NCBI GenBank assembly: GCA_963812945.1
Contig: CAWEXD010000008.1
Coordinates: forward strand, 744,001 to 808,000
Direction of reading: 5' to 3'
From: DASRDR01 sp963812945 [NCBI: uncultured Candidatus Rokubacteria bacterium]
Lineage (GTDB): Bacteria; Methylomirabilota; Methylomirabilia; Rokubacteriales
DNA: 64,000 nucleotides
The translations under genes and the position numbers were made by a program. Below the pieces are notes generated by a model that saw only the letters and a program-made list of their open reading frames with translations, ran no database searches and was not told where the DNA came from. Shown here one piece after another: positions 40,530 to 49,475 of the stretch (within the stretch, counting starts at the first letter, position 1; the number at the start of each line of letters is the position of its first letter).

Positions 40530-42146
40530 TCACGCGCTTCGGGGCTTCATCTCCTTGGCCCAGATCATCTCGTCGGGCCGAGGCTTCCAGTTGACCCGGT
40601 TGCTGACGCCGTACATGTCGACGACCTGCATCCCGGGAATCGAGAAGGGGTTCTCCCAGAACATCTTCTGGACCTGCGAATAGATGGTCTTGCGCCGCGC
40701 CTCGTCCAGAGTTCCTCGCGCCTCGTCGATGAGCTTGTCGAGCGCCGGGTCGTTCGGGTAGTCCGGCGTCGGCGTGGACTTCGTGCGCCACAGGGGACCC
40801 AGGTCGATGTCCGCGTCGAACATCCAGTTGCCCCAGCTGTTGAAGATGATCCCGTCGAGCTTCCCGGCGTTCGCCTGGGAGTAGTAGCTTCCGGCCTCGT
40901 AGAGGCGCGGGATCACGCGGAGGTACTCGGCGCCGACCTTGTTGAGCTCGCCGATGATGCCCTCGCCCATGTCCTTGTCCTTGGTGTAGCGACCCTGGAT
41001 GAAGTGGAAGTTCACCGAGACGGGCAGCGACAGCCCGGATTCCTTCAAGAGCTTCCGCGCCCGGTCCAGATCGTGGGGATAGAAGGGAAGCGCTGGGTCG
41101 TAGCCAAAGTGGTACTTGCCGATGACGGTCGAGATCCGCTCGCCCAGGCCGCTATACACGGTGCGGAGCAGCTCCCCGACGTTCGCGGAGAAGTTGATCG
41201 CCTGGCGCAGCTTGATGTTGTTGGTGGGCGGCACGCTGGCATTCATCCGCCACCACCCGAAGCGGTTGCTGCTGACGTGCTCCACGCGGGCCCGGCCCGA
41301 CCGGTTGACGATGTCCCCCTGCTCGGCGGGGACGGCGACCGTGACGTCGGCCTGCCCGGACATGAGCGCGGAGACCCGCGTCGAGGCCTCCGGCACCGTG
41401 CGGATGATGACCTTCTCGAAGGCCGGCGGGCCGCCCCAGTACTGCTGGTTGGCCTCCATCACCAGGTCGCCGTCCTTCACCCAGCTCACCAGCCGGTAGG
41501 GCCCGGTCCCGTTCGCGTTGTTCTGGAGGAAGACGGTCGGGTGCTCGCTGTAGAACTTCGGGGACACGATGCGCATCCCGAAGCCGTTGAACCGGTTGAG
41601 AATGATGGGGTCGGGGACCTTGGTGAGCACGTTGACGGTGTACCGGTCCACCGGCTCGGCCTTGTTCACCGTGTCGTAGGCGTGCCAGGCCACGGTCGGC
41701 GGCAGGAAGCTCTTGTCCACGCGCCCCAGCAGCCGGTCGACGCTGAACTTCACCGCCTCGGCGTCGAAGGGCTCGCCGTTGTGGAACTTCACGTTCTCGC
41801 GCAGCTTGAACTGGAAGGTCGTGTCGTTGATCCGCTTCCACGACACGGCCAGCATCGGCCGCCAGCCCTTGTACGGATCGATCGGGTTGCTCATGTCGAC
41901 GAGGTTCTCGAACATGTTGCCGAGCGGGCTCTCGTCGTAGGTGTTGATGTGGTTCTGGGCGTCCATCGTGACCCGCGGCACGCCGTACAGGATGACCAGC
42001 GGCTGCTTCGACTGGGCGCCGGCGCGGCGGATCAGGAACGGCCCCGACGCCATCCCCGCGGCGGCGCCGGCGGCCACCCGGATGAAGCCCCGGCGGGCGA
42101 TGTTGATCGTCTGGAGCTTGGACTGGAAGTCGGTCCTGTCGCTCAT
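40530..42146 (-). CDS. Peptide/nickel-type ABC transporter substrate-binding protein
   Basis: Exported SBP family 5 protein of 538 residues. The N-terminus has a Tat-like signal with the twin Arg in ARRGFIRVAAGAAAG and a cleavage-like RRAGA. The mature part shows the family pattern: VSWKRINDTTFQFKLRENVK, FHNGEPFDAEAVKFSVDRL, NGTGPYRLVSW and RQAINFSANVGELL. It captures a peptide or other organic ligand for the OppB/OppC-like permease downstream. The ATG at 42146 has GGAGG just upstream. A TACCCT -10-like box lies near 42165 on the - strand. Confidence 0.88.
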   Translation of the reverse strand: MSDRTDFQSKLQTINIARRGFIRVAAGAAAGMASGPFLIRRAGAQSKQPLVILYGVPRVTMDAQNHINTYDESPLGNMFENLVDMSNPIDPYKGWRPMLAVSWKRINDTTFQFKLRENVKFHNGEPFDAEAVKFSVDRLLGRVDKSFLPPTVAWHAYDTVNKAEPVDRYTVNVLTKVPDPIILNRFNGFGMRIVSPKFYSEHPTVFLQNNANGTGPYRLVSWVKDGDLVMEANQQYWGGPPAFEKVIIRTVPEASTRVSALMSGQADVTVAVPAEQGDIVNRSGRARVEHVSSNRFGWWRMNASVPPTNNIKLRQAINFSANVGELLRTVYSGLGERISTVIGKYHFGYDPALPFYPHDLDRARKLLKESGLSLPVSVNFHFIQGRYTKDKDMGEGIIGELNKVGAEYLRVIPRLYEAGSYYSQANAGKLDGIIFNSWGNWMFDADIDLGPLWRTKSTPTPDYPNDPALDKLIDEARGTLDEARRKTIYSQVQKMFWENPFSIPGMQVVDMYGVSNRVNWKPRPDEMIWAKEMKPRSA

Positions 42147-42358
42147 GGAGGCCTCCGATCGGCTAGAGGGTAGGTCGGAGCGAGTCGTCCGGATCGCGAT
42201 GACGCGTGGCACTGTGGCGGAGCGGCACCGGCCCCGCCCACCGCTGGGCCCAGGAGTGGACGGAAGGGACTGCACGGTGCGCGCAGTCTAGGGTTGGCCC
42301 TCGGAGGTTGTCAATACGTTCTGCCCGCTCGGGCACGGCTCGACCAGGCATCGCGAGG

Positions 42359-42913
42359 TCAGCGGCGGCCAATGGTCAGCGCGAAGGTCAGATCGAGTCG
42401 GGCCGTGTAGTCCGTTTCCTGGGTGAGCGCCCATCCCCCCTTCCCGCTGTACGCGGTCAGCAGGTCCTGCTGGGTCTCGTGGTCGGTGATGATCACCCAT
42501 CGGGTGTCCGGCGGGTAGAGCGGGAACCGGTCCAGGCTGTGCCAGGTCCCGGGCGCGAGCGCGTACCCCTTCGTCCCGTCGAGGAGGAAGGCGCGGACCT
42601 CGCCGGGATCGGGGATCCGGGATCGATCGGACGACGGCGGGGCCACGGCGAGCACGGCGGGGGATCCGCCGAGCGGGAGGAACGTCTGGGTCAGCTCGAA
42701 GTGGCGCTCGAGCTTCGAGAACCTGAGCCCCTGGTACTGGGTGCGCAACACCATCACGAGCGGCCGCCCCGAGTGGAAGTCGACCGCCCAGCCCTCGGTG
42801 CCGCTCTCGGTCCGGAAGTCGGGCGCCCGCGCCTTGGCGGAGACGATCTCGCCGAAAGGCGCGAACGCCTCCTCGGTCAGGGTCTCGACCTCGAGCTCGT
42901 GGATGGTCCGCAT
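42359..42913 (-). CDS. allA: Ureidoglycolate lyase
   Basis: Protein of 184 residues of the ureidoglycolate lyase (AllA) family, which splits ureidoglycolate into glyoxylate and urea in allantoin breakdown. Family features are the N-terminal EEAFAPFGEIVSA, FRTESGTEGWAVDFHSGRPL and the cupin core with LERHFELTQTFLPLGGSPA and TWHSLDRFPLYPP. GGAGGG precedes the ATG, and TACCCT occurs upstream at 42966-42971. No other allantoin pathway gene is adjacent. The neighbouring importer could supply a ureide, but that is a guess. Confidence 0.8.
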   Translation of the reverse strand: MRTIHELEVETLTEEAFAPFGEIVSAKARAPDFRTESGTEGWAVDFHSGRPLVMVLRTQYQGLRFSKLERHFELTQTFLPLGGSPAVLAVAPPSSDRSRIPDPGEVRAFLLDGTKGYALAPGTWHSLDRFPLYPPDTRWVIITDHETQQDLLTAYSGKGGWALTQETDYTARLDLTFALTIGRR

Positions 42914-43019
42914 CGCCCGACCCTCCGCTCACGACCAGTGCTGCGCCGACACCACGGTTGCAGAGAGGGTAGGCCGGACGCGGGGGCCGGCGCAACCCGC
43001 CCGCTCCCGGCGCGCGGCC

Positions 43020-43990
43020 CTACACGACCACGTTCTGGGGGCGCCCCTCGAGGAATGCGATCACGTTGTCGACCACGCCGGCGTTGAGGAGGTCCATCCC
43101 CTCCGGCGTCTGGTCGGCGTTGTGCGGGGTCAGGACCACCTGATCGCAGGCCAGCAGGGGATGCCCCGGCGGAAGCGGCTCGGCGTCGAACACGTCGAGC
43201 GCCGCGCTGCCCGAGCCGCCCCGCGTGGAGGGCCGACGACCAGCGCGTCGGTGTCCACGATCGGCCCCCGGGCCGTGTTGACCAGGATGGCGCCGGGCTT
43301 CATGAGCGCGAGCTCGCGCGCGCCCAGGAGGCCGCGGCTCTCGGGCGTGAGCCGGACGTGGATCGACACGACGTCCGCCGCCCGCAGGAGCTCGTCGAGC
43401 GGGACGTAGCGGACGCCGAACGCCGCCGCCCGTGCTGGCGTGGGGTTGAACGTCCAGGCGAGGACATCCATCCCGATCGCGCGCGCCAGGCCGGCCATCG
43501 CCCCGCCGATCGCGCCGGTCCCGACCAGCCCCAGGGTCTTTCCGCGGAGGTAGACGTTGTCCATGCGAGTCCAGCGACCCGCCTTGAGCTCGGCCGTCTG
43601 GAAGTGGGCGCGCTTGGCCGCCGCGAGCATCAGGCCGAACGCGTGCTCGGCGACGATGGGCGCGGTCTTGCCCGGGATGTTGCACACCACGATGCCCCGC
43701 TCGCGCGCCGCGGCGAGGTCGAACGAGTCCGTCCCGATGCCGCAGACGGTGGCCATGCGCAGGCGGGGCAGGGCCAGGATCGCCTCCCGGGGCCACTTGA
43801 TCGCGCCCCGCGTGTTCACGAGGCAGACCGCGTCGCGCGCCCGCGCGATCTTTTCGTCGGGCGTGGCGGGGCGGTCGGTGTAGAGCCGCACCTCCCCGTA
43901 CCGGCGGAGGCGGTCGAGGTGAGGGGAGCCCTGGATCTGCGCGGGATCGTCCCCGGGGATGACGATGACGACGTCGGGCCGAGCGCTCAC
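43020..43990 (-). pseudogene. D-2-hydroxyacid dehydrogenase interrupted by frameshifts
   Basis: A full-length hydroxyacid dehydrogenase is spread over two frames. The first covers the N-terminal two thirds: RMATVCGIGTDSFDLAAARE, the NAD motif TLGLVGTGAIGGAMAGLARA and the active-site Arg in NTARGPIVDTDALV. The remainder (SAALDVFDAEPLPPGHPLLA with Glu, LTPHNADQTPEG with His) lies in another frame. Between them a third frame encodes the expected SALHAGRLG, so two extra single bases, near 43237 and 43209, explain the break. GTG 43990 with GGAGG upstream is the start. It is either a recent pseudogene or an assembly error. Confidence 0.75.
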
Positions 43991-44111
43991 GAGGGCCTCC
44001 GATCGCGAGTGACCTGCGCCCGCCGCTCGGATCGCCGGCGGGCTGTGCCGGCAGTATCGCACGATGAGCGTCCGGCGCGGGGGCCGCCTGCCGGTTCCGG
44101 AGGGCTCGTGC

Positions 44112-44117
44112 TACGCT
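44112..44117 (+). promoter_or_regulatory. -10-like box for the amidohydrolase operon
   Basis: TACGCT lies 8 bases before the GTG at 44126; CTGCCG at 44088-44093 is a weak -35 at 18-base spacing. No Shine-Dalgarno sequence precedes the start, so a leaderless mRNA is possible. Confidence 0.35.
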
Positions 44118-44125
44118 TGGTCCTC

Positions 44126-44971
44126 GTGACTCATGCAGTGATCGATTCGCACCTCCACGTGTGGGACCAGACGGCGGCAGGGCTCGACCCCGGGCCGATG
44201 AAGGTCGGCTACAGCGCGCAGGCTTCGGCGTCCGTCGAGCTCTTCATGGACTACATGGACGAGGCCGGTGTCGACCGGGCCGTGTTCGTGCAGCCGTGGT
44301 TCTACCACTGGGACAACGCCTACATGGCCCGGTGCCTCCGCCGCTTCCCGGACCGGTTCCGCGGCGTGTGCGTGATCGATCCGCGCGGCCCGGATGCGCC
44401 GGCGGCGCTCCGACGCTGGCGGGCCGAGGGCGTGACCGGGATCCGGCTCCGGCCGCTCCGGGAAGGCGAGCACCCCGGTTCCGGGCCGTGGCTCGGGACG
44501 GACGAAACGCTCCCCCTCTGGGAGGCGATCGCCGAGACAGGCACGATCGCCTGCGTGATGCACGCCGGCGCGGACCTGGCCCGGCTGTCGCCGCTCCTGG
44601 CGCGCTTCCCGTCGCTCCGGGTCGTGGTCGACCACATCAACAACCCGGTCCCGGCGGCCGGGCTCGGGCAGCCGGCGTTCCAGGCGCTCCTGGCCCTCGC
44701 CCGCCACCCGCAGGTCCACGTGAAGCTCTCGGGCTTCCACCACTGGTGCCCGGAGCGCTATCCGTATCGCGACGGGCTCCCGTTCGCCGAGGCGACCGTG
44801 CGCGCCTTCGGCGCGGAGCGCTGCATGTGGGGGTCCGACTTCCCGCACGTCCTGGCCGGCTGCGGCTACGTCCGGAGCCGGCACCTGCTTGCCCGCGAGG
44901 CGACGTTCCTGTCGAAGGACGAGCTGGATCTTGTCATGGGCGGGACCGCCGAGCGGCTCTGGTTCGGCTGA
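44126..44971 (+). CDS. Amidohydrolase-2 family metal-dependent hydrolase or decarboxylase
   Basis: TIM-barrel metalloenzyme of about 281 residues. The metal-binding HxH is in VIDSHLHVWD near residue 9. Further motifs are YMDEAGVDRAVFVQPW, CVMHAGADL, VKLSGFHHW and the catalytic Asp in MWGSDFPHVLAG. The family contains lactonases and aromatic decarboxylases such as aminocarboxymuconate-semialdehyde decarboxylase. GTG at 44126 is chosen; GTG 44108 is an alternative. It heads a five-gene operon with a RidA protein 39 bases downstream. The substrate is unknown. Confidence 0.85.
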   Translation: MTHAVIDSHLHVWDQTAAGLDPGPMKVGYSAQASASVELFMDYMDEAGVDRAVFVQPWFYHWDNAYMARCLRRFPDRFRGVCVIDPRGPDAPAALRRWRAEGVTGIRLRPLREGEHPGSGPWLGTDETLPLWEAIAETGTIACVMHAGADLARLSPLLARFPSLRVVVDHINNPVPAAGLGQPAFQALLALARHPQVHVKLSGFHHWCPERYPYRDGLPFAEATVRAFGAERCMWGSDFPHVLAGCGYVRSRHLLAREATFLSKDELDLVMGGTAERLWFG

Positions 44972-45010
44972 GCACACACTGCACCCATACACTTCAGGGA
45001 GGAGCTACCG

Positions 45011-45358
45011 ATGAGCATCGCGCGCTACAAGGTCGGACCCCGGATCGCCGCCGCTGCCAAGCACGGGGACACCATCTACGTGGCCGGCACCGTCGCCGAC
45101 GACACGAACCTGGACGCCAAGGGGCAGACGGTGCAGATCCTGCGGAAGATCGACGAGGCACTGGCGCACTTCGGCAGTAGCAAGTCGAAGATCGTGTGGG
45201 CGAACGTGTGGGTGTCGGACATCCGGCACTACGACGGCATGAACGCGGCGTGGGACGCGTGGCTCGACAAGGCGAACGCGCCCGCCCGCGCCACCGTGGA
45301 ATCGCGGCTGGCGACGCCGGGGTACCTCGTCGAGATCGCCGTCGTCGCGGGCGCCTGA
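45011..45358 (+). CDS. RidA/YjgF-family deaminase
   Basis: Small trimeric-fold protein of 115 residues. It has AAAKHGDTIYVAGTVADDTN, QTVQILRKIDEALAHFG and the end APARATVESRLATPGYLVEI with the Arg and Glu that bind the carboxylate in RidA. Members hydrolyse reactive enamines or imines released by PLP enzymes, and some are 2-aminomuconate deaminases. GGGAGGAG precedes the ATG. It lies immediately before a PLP aminotransferase gene (22 bases), consistent with handling its imine products. Confidence 0.88.
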   Translation: MSIARYKVGPRIAAAAKHGDTIYVAGTVADDTNLDAKGQTVQILRKIDEALAHFGSSKSKIVWANVWVSDIRHYDGMNAAWDAWLDKANAPARATVESRLATPGYLVEIAVVAGA

Positions 45359-45380
45359 CCCGGACGGCCGGGAGAGCCCG

Positions 45381-46562
45381 ATGGGGAGCGCGACCGACCG
45401 GGTGAGCGCCCGGGCCCGAGCGGTGCCCGTCTCGCTCATCCGCCGCATGTTCGACCTGACGCCCCGCGTGCCGGGCGCGGTCAGCCTGGCAGTGGGCGAG
45501 CCGGGCTTCCCGACGCCGCCGCACATCGTGGAGGCTGCCACCAAGGCGCTCCGCGACGGCTACACGAAGTACTCGCCCAACCCCGGCTACCTCGACCTCC
45601 GGGAGGCGATCGCGGAAAGGACCGACCGCGTCCACGGCTACCGGGTCGATCCCGCCCGCGAGGTCTTCGTGACGGTGGGCGCGATGCAGGCCCTGGCGCT
45701 CACGTTCATGGTCGGGATCGACCCGGGCGACGAGGTGCTCGTCACCGACCCCAGCTACACGAACTTCGAGGGAACCATCACGCTGGCCGGGGGCCGCACG
45801 GTCTTCGTCCCGACGGACCCCGAGCGCGGCTACCTGCCGCACGTCGAGGACGTGGCGGCCGCGATCACGCCCAAGACTCGCGCGATCCTCGTCAACAGCC
45901 CGGCGAACCCGACGGGCGCGGTGTACCCGCGCGACCTCCTGCACGCCATCGCCGAGCTCGCCGTCCGCCACGACCTCCTGCTGATCTCCGACGAGACGTA
46001 CGCGGCGCTGACGTACGGCGACATCCGGACGGTCAGCCCGGCGTCGTTCCCGGGCCTCCGGGACCGCACGATCTCCATCTACTCTTTCTCGAAGGAGTAC
46101 GCGATGACGGGCTGGCGCATCGGATACCTGACGGGGCCCGCCCCGATGCTCGAGGTCATGGCGCCGGTCCAGGAGGCCATGGCCTCGTGCGTCAACTCGG
46201 CGACGCAGCGGGCGGCGCTCGCCGCGCTCCGCGGGCCGCAGGACTGCGTCGAGACGATGCGACAGGCCTACCAGCGGCGGCGGGACCTGGTCGTCGAGCG
46301 GCTCAGCCGGGTCCCCGGCGTGCGGTGCCCCCGCCCGGACGGCGCCTTCTACGCGTTCCCCGACGTACGCCAGGTCACCCGCGACACGACGAGCCTGGCG
46401 GAGCGGCTCCTCTTCGACCACCGGGTGGTCGTCTCCCCGGGCGAGGCGTTCGGCCCGCGGTCGGGCGGCTTTCTCCGGCTGTCCTACGCGTGCTCGGACG
46501 AGGACCTGGCCGAGGGCCTGACGCGGCTCGAGACGGGACTCGCCGCCGCGCGGCGAGGCTGA
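45381..46562 (+). CDS. Class I/II PLP-dependent aminotransferase
   Basis: Fold-type I aminotransferase of 393 residues. Characteristic parts are AVSLAVGEPGFPTPPHIVEA, YTKYSPNPGYLDLREAIA, VTVGAMQALALTFM, ILVNSPANPTGAVYP, LLISDETYAALTY and the Schiff-base lysine in YSFSKEYAMTGWRIGYL near residue 238, with the carboxylate-binding Arg in GFLRLSYACSDEDL. It transfers an amino group between an amino acid and a 2-oxo acid; specificity is open. It sits in the RidA-containing catabolic operon, 15 bases before the crotonase gene. Confidence 0.9.
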   Translation: MGSATDRVSARARAVPVSLIRRMFDLTPRVPGAVSLAVGEPGFPTPPHIVEAATKALRDGYTKYSPNPGYLDLREAIAERTDRVHGYRVDPAREVFVTVGAMQALALTFMVGIDPGDEVLVTDPSYTNFEGTITLAGGRTVFVPTDPERGYLPHVEDVAAAITPKTRAILVNSPANPTGAVYPRDLLHAIAELAVRHDLLLISDETYAALTYGDIRTVSPASFPGLRDRTISIYSFSKEYAMTGWRIGYLTGPAPMLEVMAPVQEAMASCVNSATQRAALAALRGPQDCVETMRQAYQRRRDLVVERLSRVPGVRCPRPDGAFYAFPDVRQVTRDTTSLAERLLFDHRVVVSPGEAFGPRSGGFLRLSYACSDEDLAEGLTRLETGLAAARRG

Positions 46563-46577
46563 CGCGGCGGGTCGCGC

Positions 46578-47354
46578 GTGACGGCGGGCACCGGGGGTGA
46601 GGCCGCGCCGTACCGGCTCGAGTGGCGAGACGGGCTCGCGCTGGTCCGGCTCACCTGCGGGAAGGCCAACGCGCTCAACCCGGGGAGCCTGGCGGCGATC
46701 GAGAGGGCCCTCGACGAGGCGGCCGGCGGCGGCGCGCGCGGCCTCGTCCTCACGGGCTACGAGCGCTTCTTCTCGGCCGGTCTCGATCTCGTCACGCTGT
46801 ACGGGGTCGAGCGCGCCGCCATGGACCAGTTCATGGCGCGGTTCGACGCGGTGATGCTGCGGGTTTTTGCGTTTCCCCGTCCCGTGGTGGCCGCCGTCGG
46901 GGGCCACGCCGTGGCGGGGGGCGGGATCCTCGCGCTGGCCTGCGACGCGCGGGTGATGGGGGCGACCGCCGGGCGGTTCGGGCTGAACGAGATCCGGCTC
47001 GGCGTGCCGTTCCCCGCCTCGGCGCTCGAGATCGCCCGCCACGCCGTCCCGGCGGGGTCCGTGGAGCGGGTCCTTTACGAGGGGGAGCTCCACGAGCCGC
47101 GGGACGCTCGGGCGCTCGGCCTCGCCACGGACGTCGTGGACGGCGACGTCGTGGAGGCCGCGCACCGCGCGTGCACCCGGCTGACGGAAGCGCCGACGGG
47201 CGCCTTCGCGGCCATCAAGGCGGCGCTCAAGGCGCCGGCCCTGGAGCGGGCGCAGGCCACGCTCGGGCCTCTGCGGCGCGCGTTCGTGGATGCCTGGTAC
47301 GCGCCGGACGGCCGGCGCCTCATCGGGGAGGCCCGAGCCCGATTGGGAGGCTGA
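46578..47354 (+). CDS. Enoyl-CoA hydratase/isomerase-family protein
   Basis: Crotonase-fold protein of 258 residues. Oxyanion-hole segments are ARGLVLTGYERFFSAGLDL and AAVGGHAVAGGGILALACDA, and GRFGLNEIRLGVPFP contains a Glu at the position of a catalytic residue in hydratases. It probably hydrates, isomerises or hydrolyses an acyl-CoA. GTG start. Fourth gene of the operon, five bases before the hydratase-like gene. Confidence 0.85.
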   Translation: MTAGTGGEAAPYRLEWRDGLALVRLTCGKANALNPGSLAAIERALDEAAGGGARGLVLTGYERFFSAGLDLVTLYGVERAAMDQFMARFDAVMLRVFAFPRPVVAAVGGHAVAGGGILALACDARVMGATAGRFGLNEIRLGVPFPASALEIARHAVPAGSVERVLYEGELHEPRDARALGLATDVVDGDVVEAAHRACTRLTEAPTGAFAAIKAALKAPALERAQATLGPLRRAFVDAWYAPDGRRLIGEARARLGG

Positions 47355-47359
47355 CCAGC

Positions 47360-48124
47360 ATGGACATCGAGGCGATCACGGAGTCGATCTGGGCGCACAC
47401 CATGCGGCGGAGCTACTTCCCCGCGGAGTGGAAGGGACGGCTGACGGTCGACCAGGCTTATCGCGTGCAGCTCGGGTTGCTCGATCGCTGGATGGCGCGA
47501 GGGGAGCGGCTGGCGGGGTGGAAGGTCGGGCTCACGGCCCCGGTGATCCAGAGGCAGTTCGGGATGCACGAGCCGGTCATGGGGTTCCTGTTCGAGAGCG
47601 GCCACCGCGACACCGGGGTTCGGTTCCAGCATGGCGAGCTGATCGAGCCCGGCTTCGAGAACGAGCTCTGCCTGACCGTGGGGGTACCACTCCAGGGGCC
47701 CGGTGTCACGCCCGCCGAGGCGCGTGCCGCCATCACAGCCGTCCAGCCGGCGTTCGAGATCATCGAGGGGCGAGGCGATTTCCGGGCCGACGTCTCGCTA
47801 GGGATCACCGACGACGAACAACAGAAGGCCTTCGTCACCGGCCTGTCCATGTCCCTGCCGCCGGGGTGGGAGCCAGCCCAGACAACGGTGGAGGTCCTCA
47901 TCAACGGCCGGCGGGTCGACCACGCTATCGGCAGCGAGGAGACGGGTCATCCGGTCCGCGCGGTGGCCTGGCTTGCCAACAAGCTTGCGGAGTTCGGACG
48001 GCGGCTCGAGCCCGGCCATCGGATCATGTCGGGCTCCTTCACCAAGCAGTACCCGATCGCGCGCGGCGACTGGATCGAGACGCGGTTCACGCCGTTCGGG
48101 GCCGTCCAGGCGACGTTCGACTAG
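47360..48124 (+). CDS. 2-keto-4-pentenoate hydratase/decarboxylase-like protein (FAH superfamily)
   Basis: Protein of 254 residues like MhpD/4-oxalocrotonate decarboxylase. Conserved parts are GWKVGLTAPVIQRQFGMHEP, LIEPGFENELCLTVG with metal-binding Glu residues, AVQPAFEIIEGRGDF, VRAVAWLANKLAEFGRRLEPG and the C-terminal IMSGSFTKQYPIARGDWIET. Relatives hydrate 2-hydroxypenta-2,4-dienoate or decarboxylate oxalocrotonate in meta-cleavage routes. ATG 47360 is used; a long open frame upstream is in the crotonase gene. Last gene of the operon. Confidence 0.85.
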   Translation: MDIEAITESIWAHTMRRSYFPAEWKGRLTVDQAYRVQLGLLDRWMARGERLAGWKVGLTAPVIQRQFGMHEPVMGFLFESGHRDTGVRFQHGELIEPGFENELCLTVGVPLQGPGVTPAEARAAITAVQPAFEIIEGRGDFRADVSLGITDDEQQKAFVTGLSMSLPPGWEPAQTTVEVLINGRRVDHAIGSEETGHPVRAVAWLANKLAEFGRRLEPGHRIMSGSFTKQYPIARGDWIETRFTPFGAVQATFD

Positions 48125-48190
48125 CCCCCGGTCAGAGTCGGACGCCGCCGGCTCGGGCGTCCGTCCGCTCGGACCCATGCCGAGCCGCCA

Positions 48191-49167
48191 TCAGGGGACC
48201 GATCCGATCAGGTTCAAGGGGGGCTCGCCCTCCGAGACGCGGCGGATGTTCTCCGCGATGAGGCTTGCGCGCGCCTCGAGCATCCCCTCGGTCCAGCCCG
48301 ACACGTGCGGGGTCATGAGCACGTTCGGCAGCTCGTGGAACGGGTGCCGGGCGGGCAGGGTGGCTCCGGGGCCGGCGGGGTACTGGTACCAGACATCCAA
48401 GGCGGCGGCCGCGATCGTGCCCTCGGTGAGCGCGCGGTAGAGCGCCTCCTCGTCGACGATCTCGGCTCGCGCCACGTTGACGAGGACGGTGGACGGCTTC
48501 ATCAGTGAGAGCTCACGCTGGCCGAGCAGGCCGCGGGACTCCGGAGTCAGCGGGAGCGTGATCACCAGGTAGTCGGCCCGCCGGAGGATCTCGTCCAGAG
48601 CGTCAGGTCCGCCGAGGAAGTCCGGCGCGACGGCGGCGGCCTGGGTCGAGCCGCGCCGGATGGCCCAGACGGCCATCTCGAACGCCCGGGCCCGCCGGGC
48701 CACGGCCTGTCCGATCCGCCCGTACCCGAGAATGCCGACCGTCTTGCCGGAGAGCTCGGGCCACGGTGGAGGCGTCGAGCCCGCGGCCCACTGGCTCTCC
48801 CACTCCCCGCGCCGCAGGCGAGCGTCGAGGCGCAGGAAGCTGCGGCTCACCGCGAGCATTGCTCCGATCACGTACTCCGCGAGCCCACCTCGTGGCCGTG
48901 GACGTTGGCCAGCCAGGCGCCGGCCGGGAGCGCCGAGCGGTCGATCCGGTCGAGCCCGGCGCCCGGCACCTGCACGAGCTTGAGCCGTCGGGCCGCGGCG
49001 CCCATCTCGCGCGTGAACGCGAGCGTGACCAGAACGTCCACGTCGGCCAGGACCGAGGCGACCCCGGTCTCGCCGTCCATGACGACGTCGCAGGGGACTT
49101 GGAGATGGGCTCGCACCCGCTCCTCGAGCCGGGCGGCGAACGTTCCGGCAAAGGCGACGCGAAGCAT
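48191..49167 (-). pseudogene. D-2-hydroxyacid dehydrogenase with a frameshift
   Basis: The N-terminal part starts at ATG 49167 (MLRVAFAGTFAARLEERV, with gaaggga upstream), runs through LKLVQVPGAGLDRIDRSALP and ends out of frame after NVHGHEVG. The remainder continues in another frame: GLAEYVIGAMLAVSR, NAD motif TVGILGYGRIGQAVARRARA, active-site Arg in LVNVARAEIVDEEAL and His in MTPHVSGWTEGM. One missing base near 48883-48886 restores HEVGLAEYV and a protein of about 325 residues. All catalytic parts are otherwise intact, so a recent mutation or an assembly error is likely. Confidence 0.75.
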
Positions 49168-49210
49168 TGCGGTTCCCTTCTCGTGGTCGTGTCGGAGGTG
49201 AGGACCTCTT

Positions 49211-49254
49211 CACCATGCGGGCAATGGTGGCCCGGCTCAATTACCTGGCAGGTA
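49211..49254. promoter_or_regulatory. Two adjacent palindromes in a divergent intergenic region
   Basis: CACCAT (49211-49216) pairs with ATGGTG (49224-49229) across 7 bases, and TACCTGGCAGGTA (49242-49254) is a perfect 13-base palindrome. Both lie between the frameshifted dehydrogenase (-) and the ATP-grasp gene (+). They could be operators for a dimeric repressor, which is not encoded nearby. The rest of the 49168-49475 gap is noticeably more A+T-rich than the coding DNA. Confidence 0.35.
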
Positions 49255-49398
49255 GGGGGCGTGGCAGCTGACGCACCAGGCGAGAGGCCAGGAGACGCGC
49301 TGGGCTCGAGCCTGCAGGCTCCTCCGCGCATCGATGTGGACAAGCGATTGAAAATATTGACTGATCGTCTCGGATCCGCCCGGTGGAGCTACTCGGCG

Positions 49399-49428
49399 TT
49401 GACACGGGTGCCGGCCCAGCCGTATGGT
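49399..49428 (+). promoter_or_regulatory. Candidate sigma-70-type promoter of the ATP-grasp gene
   Basis: TTGACA at 49399-49404 is a perfect -35, with TATGGT at 49423-49428 as -10 at 18-base spacing, about 45 bases before the ATG. It is one of the best -35 matches in the window. Confidence 0.5.
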
Positions 49429-49475
49429 AATACTCTAATCCCGATCGACAAATGACCATGATAAAGGAGCAAATG

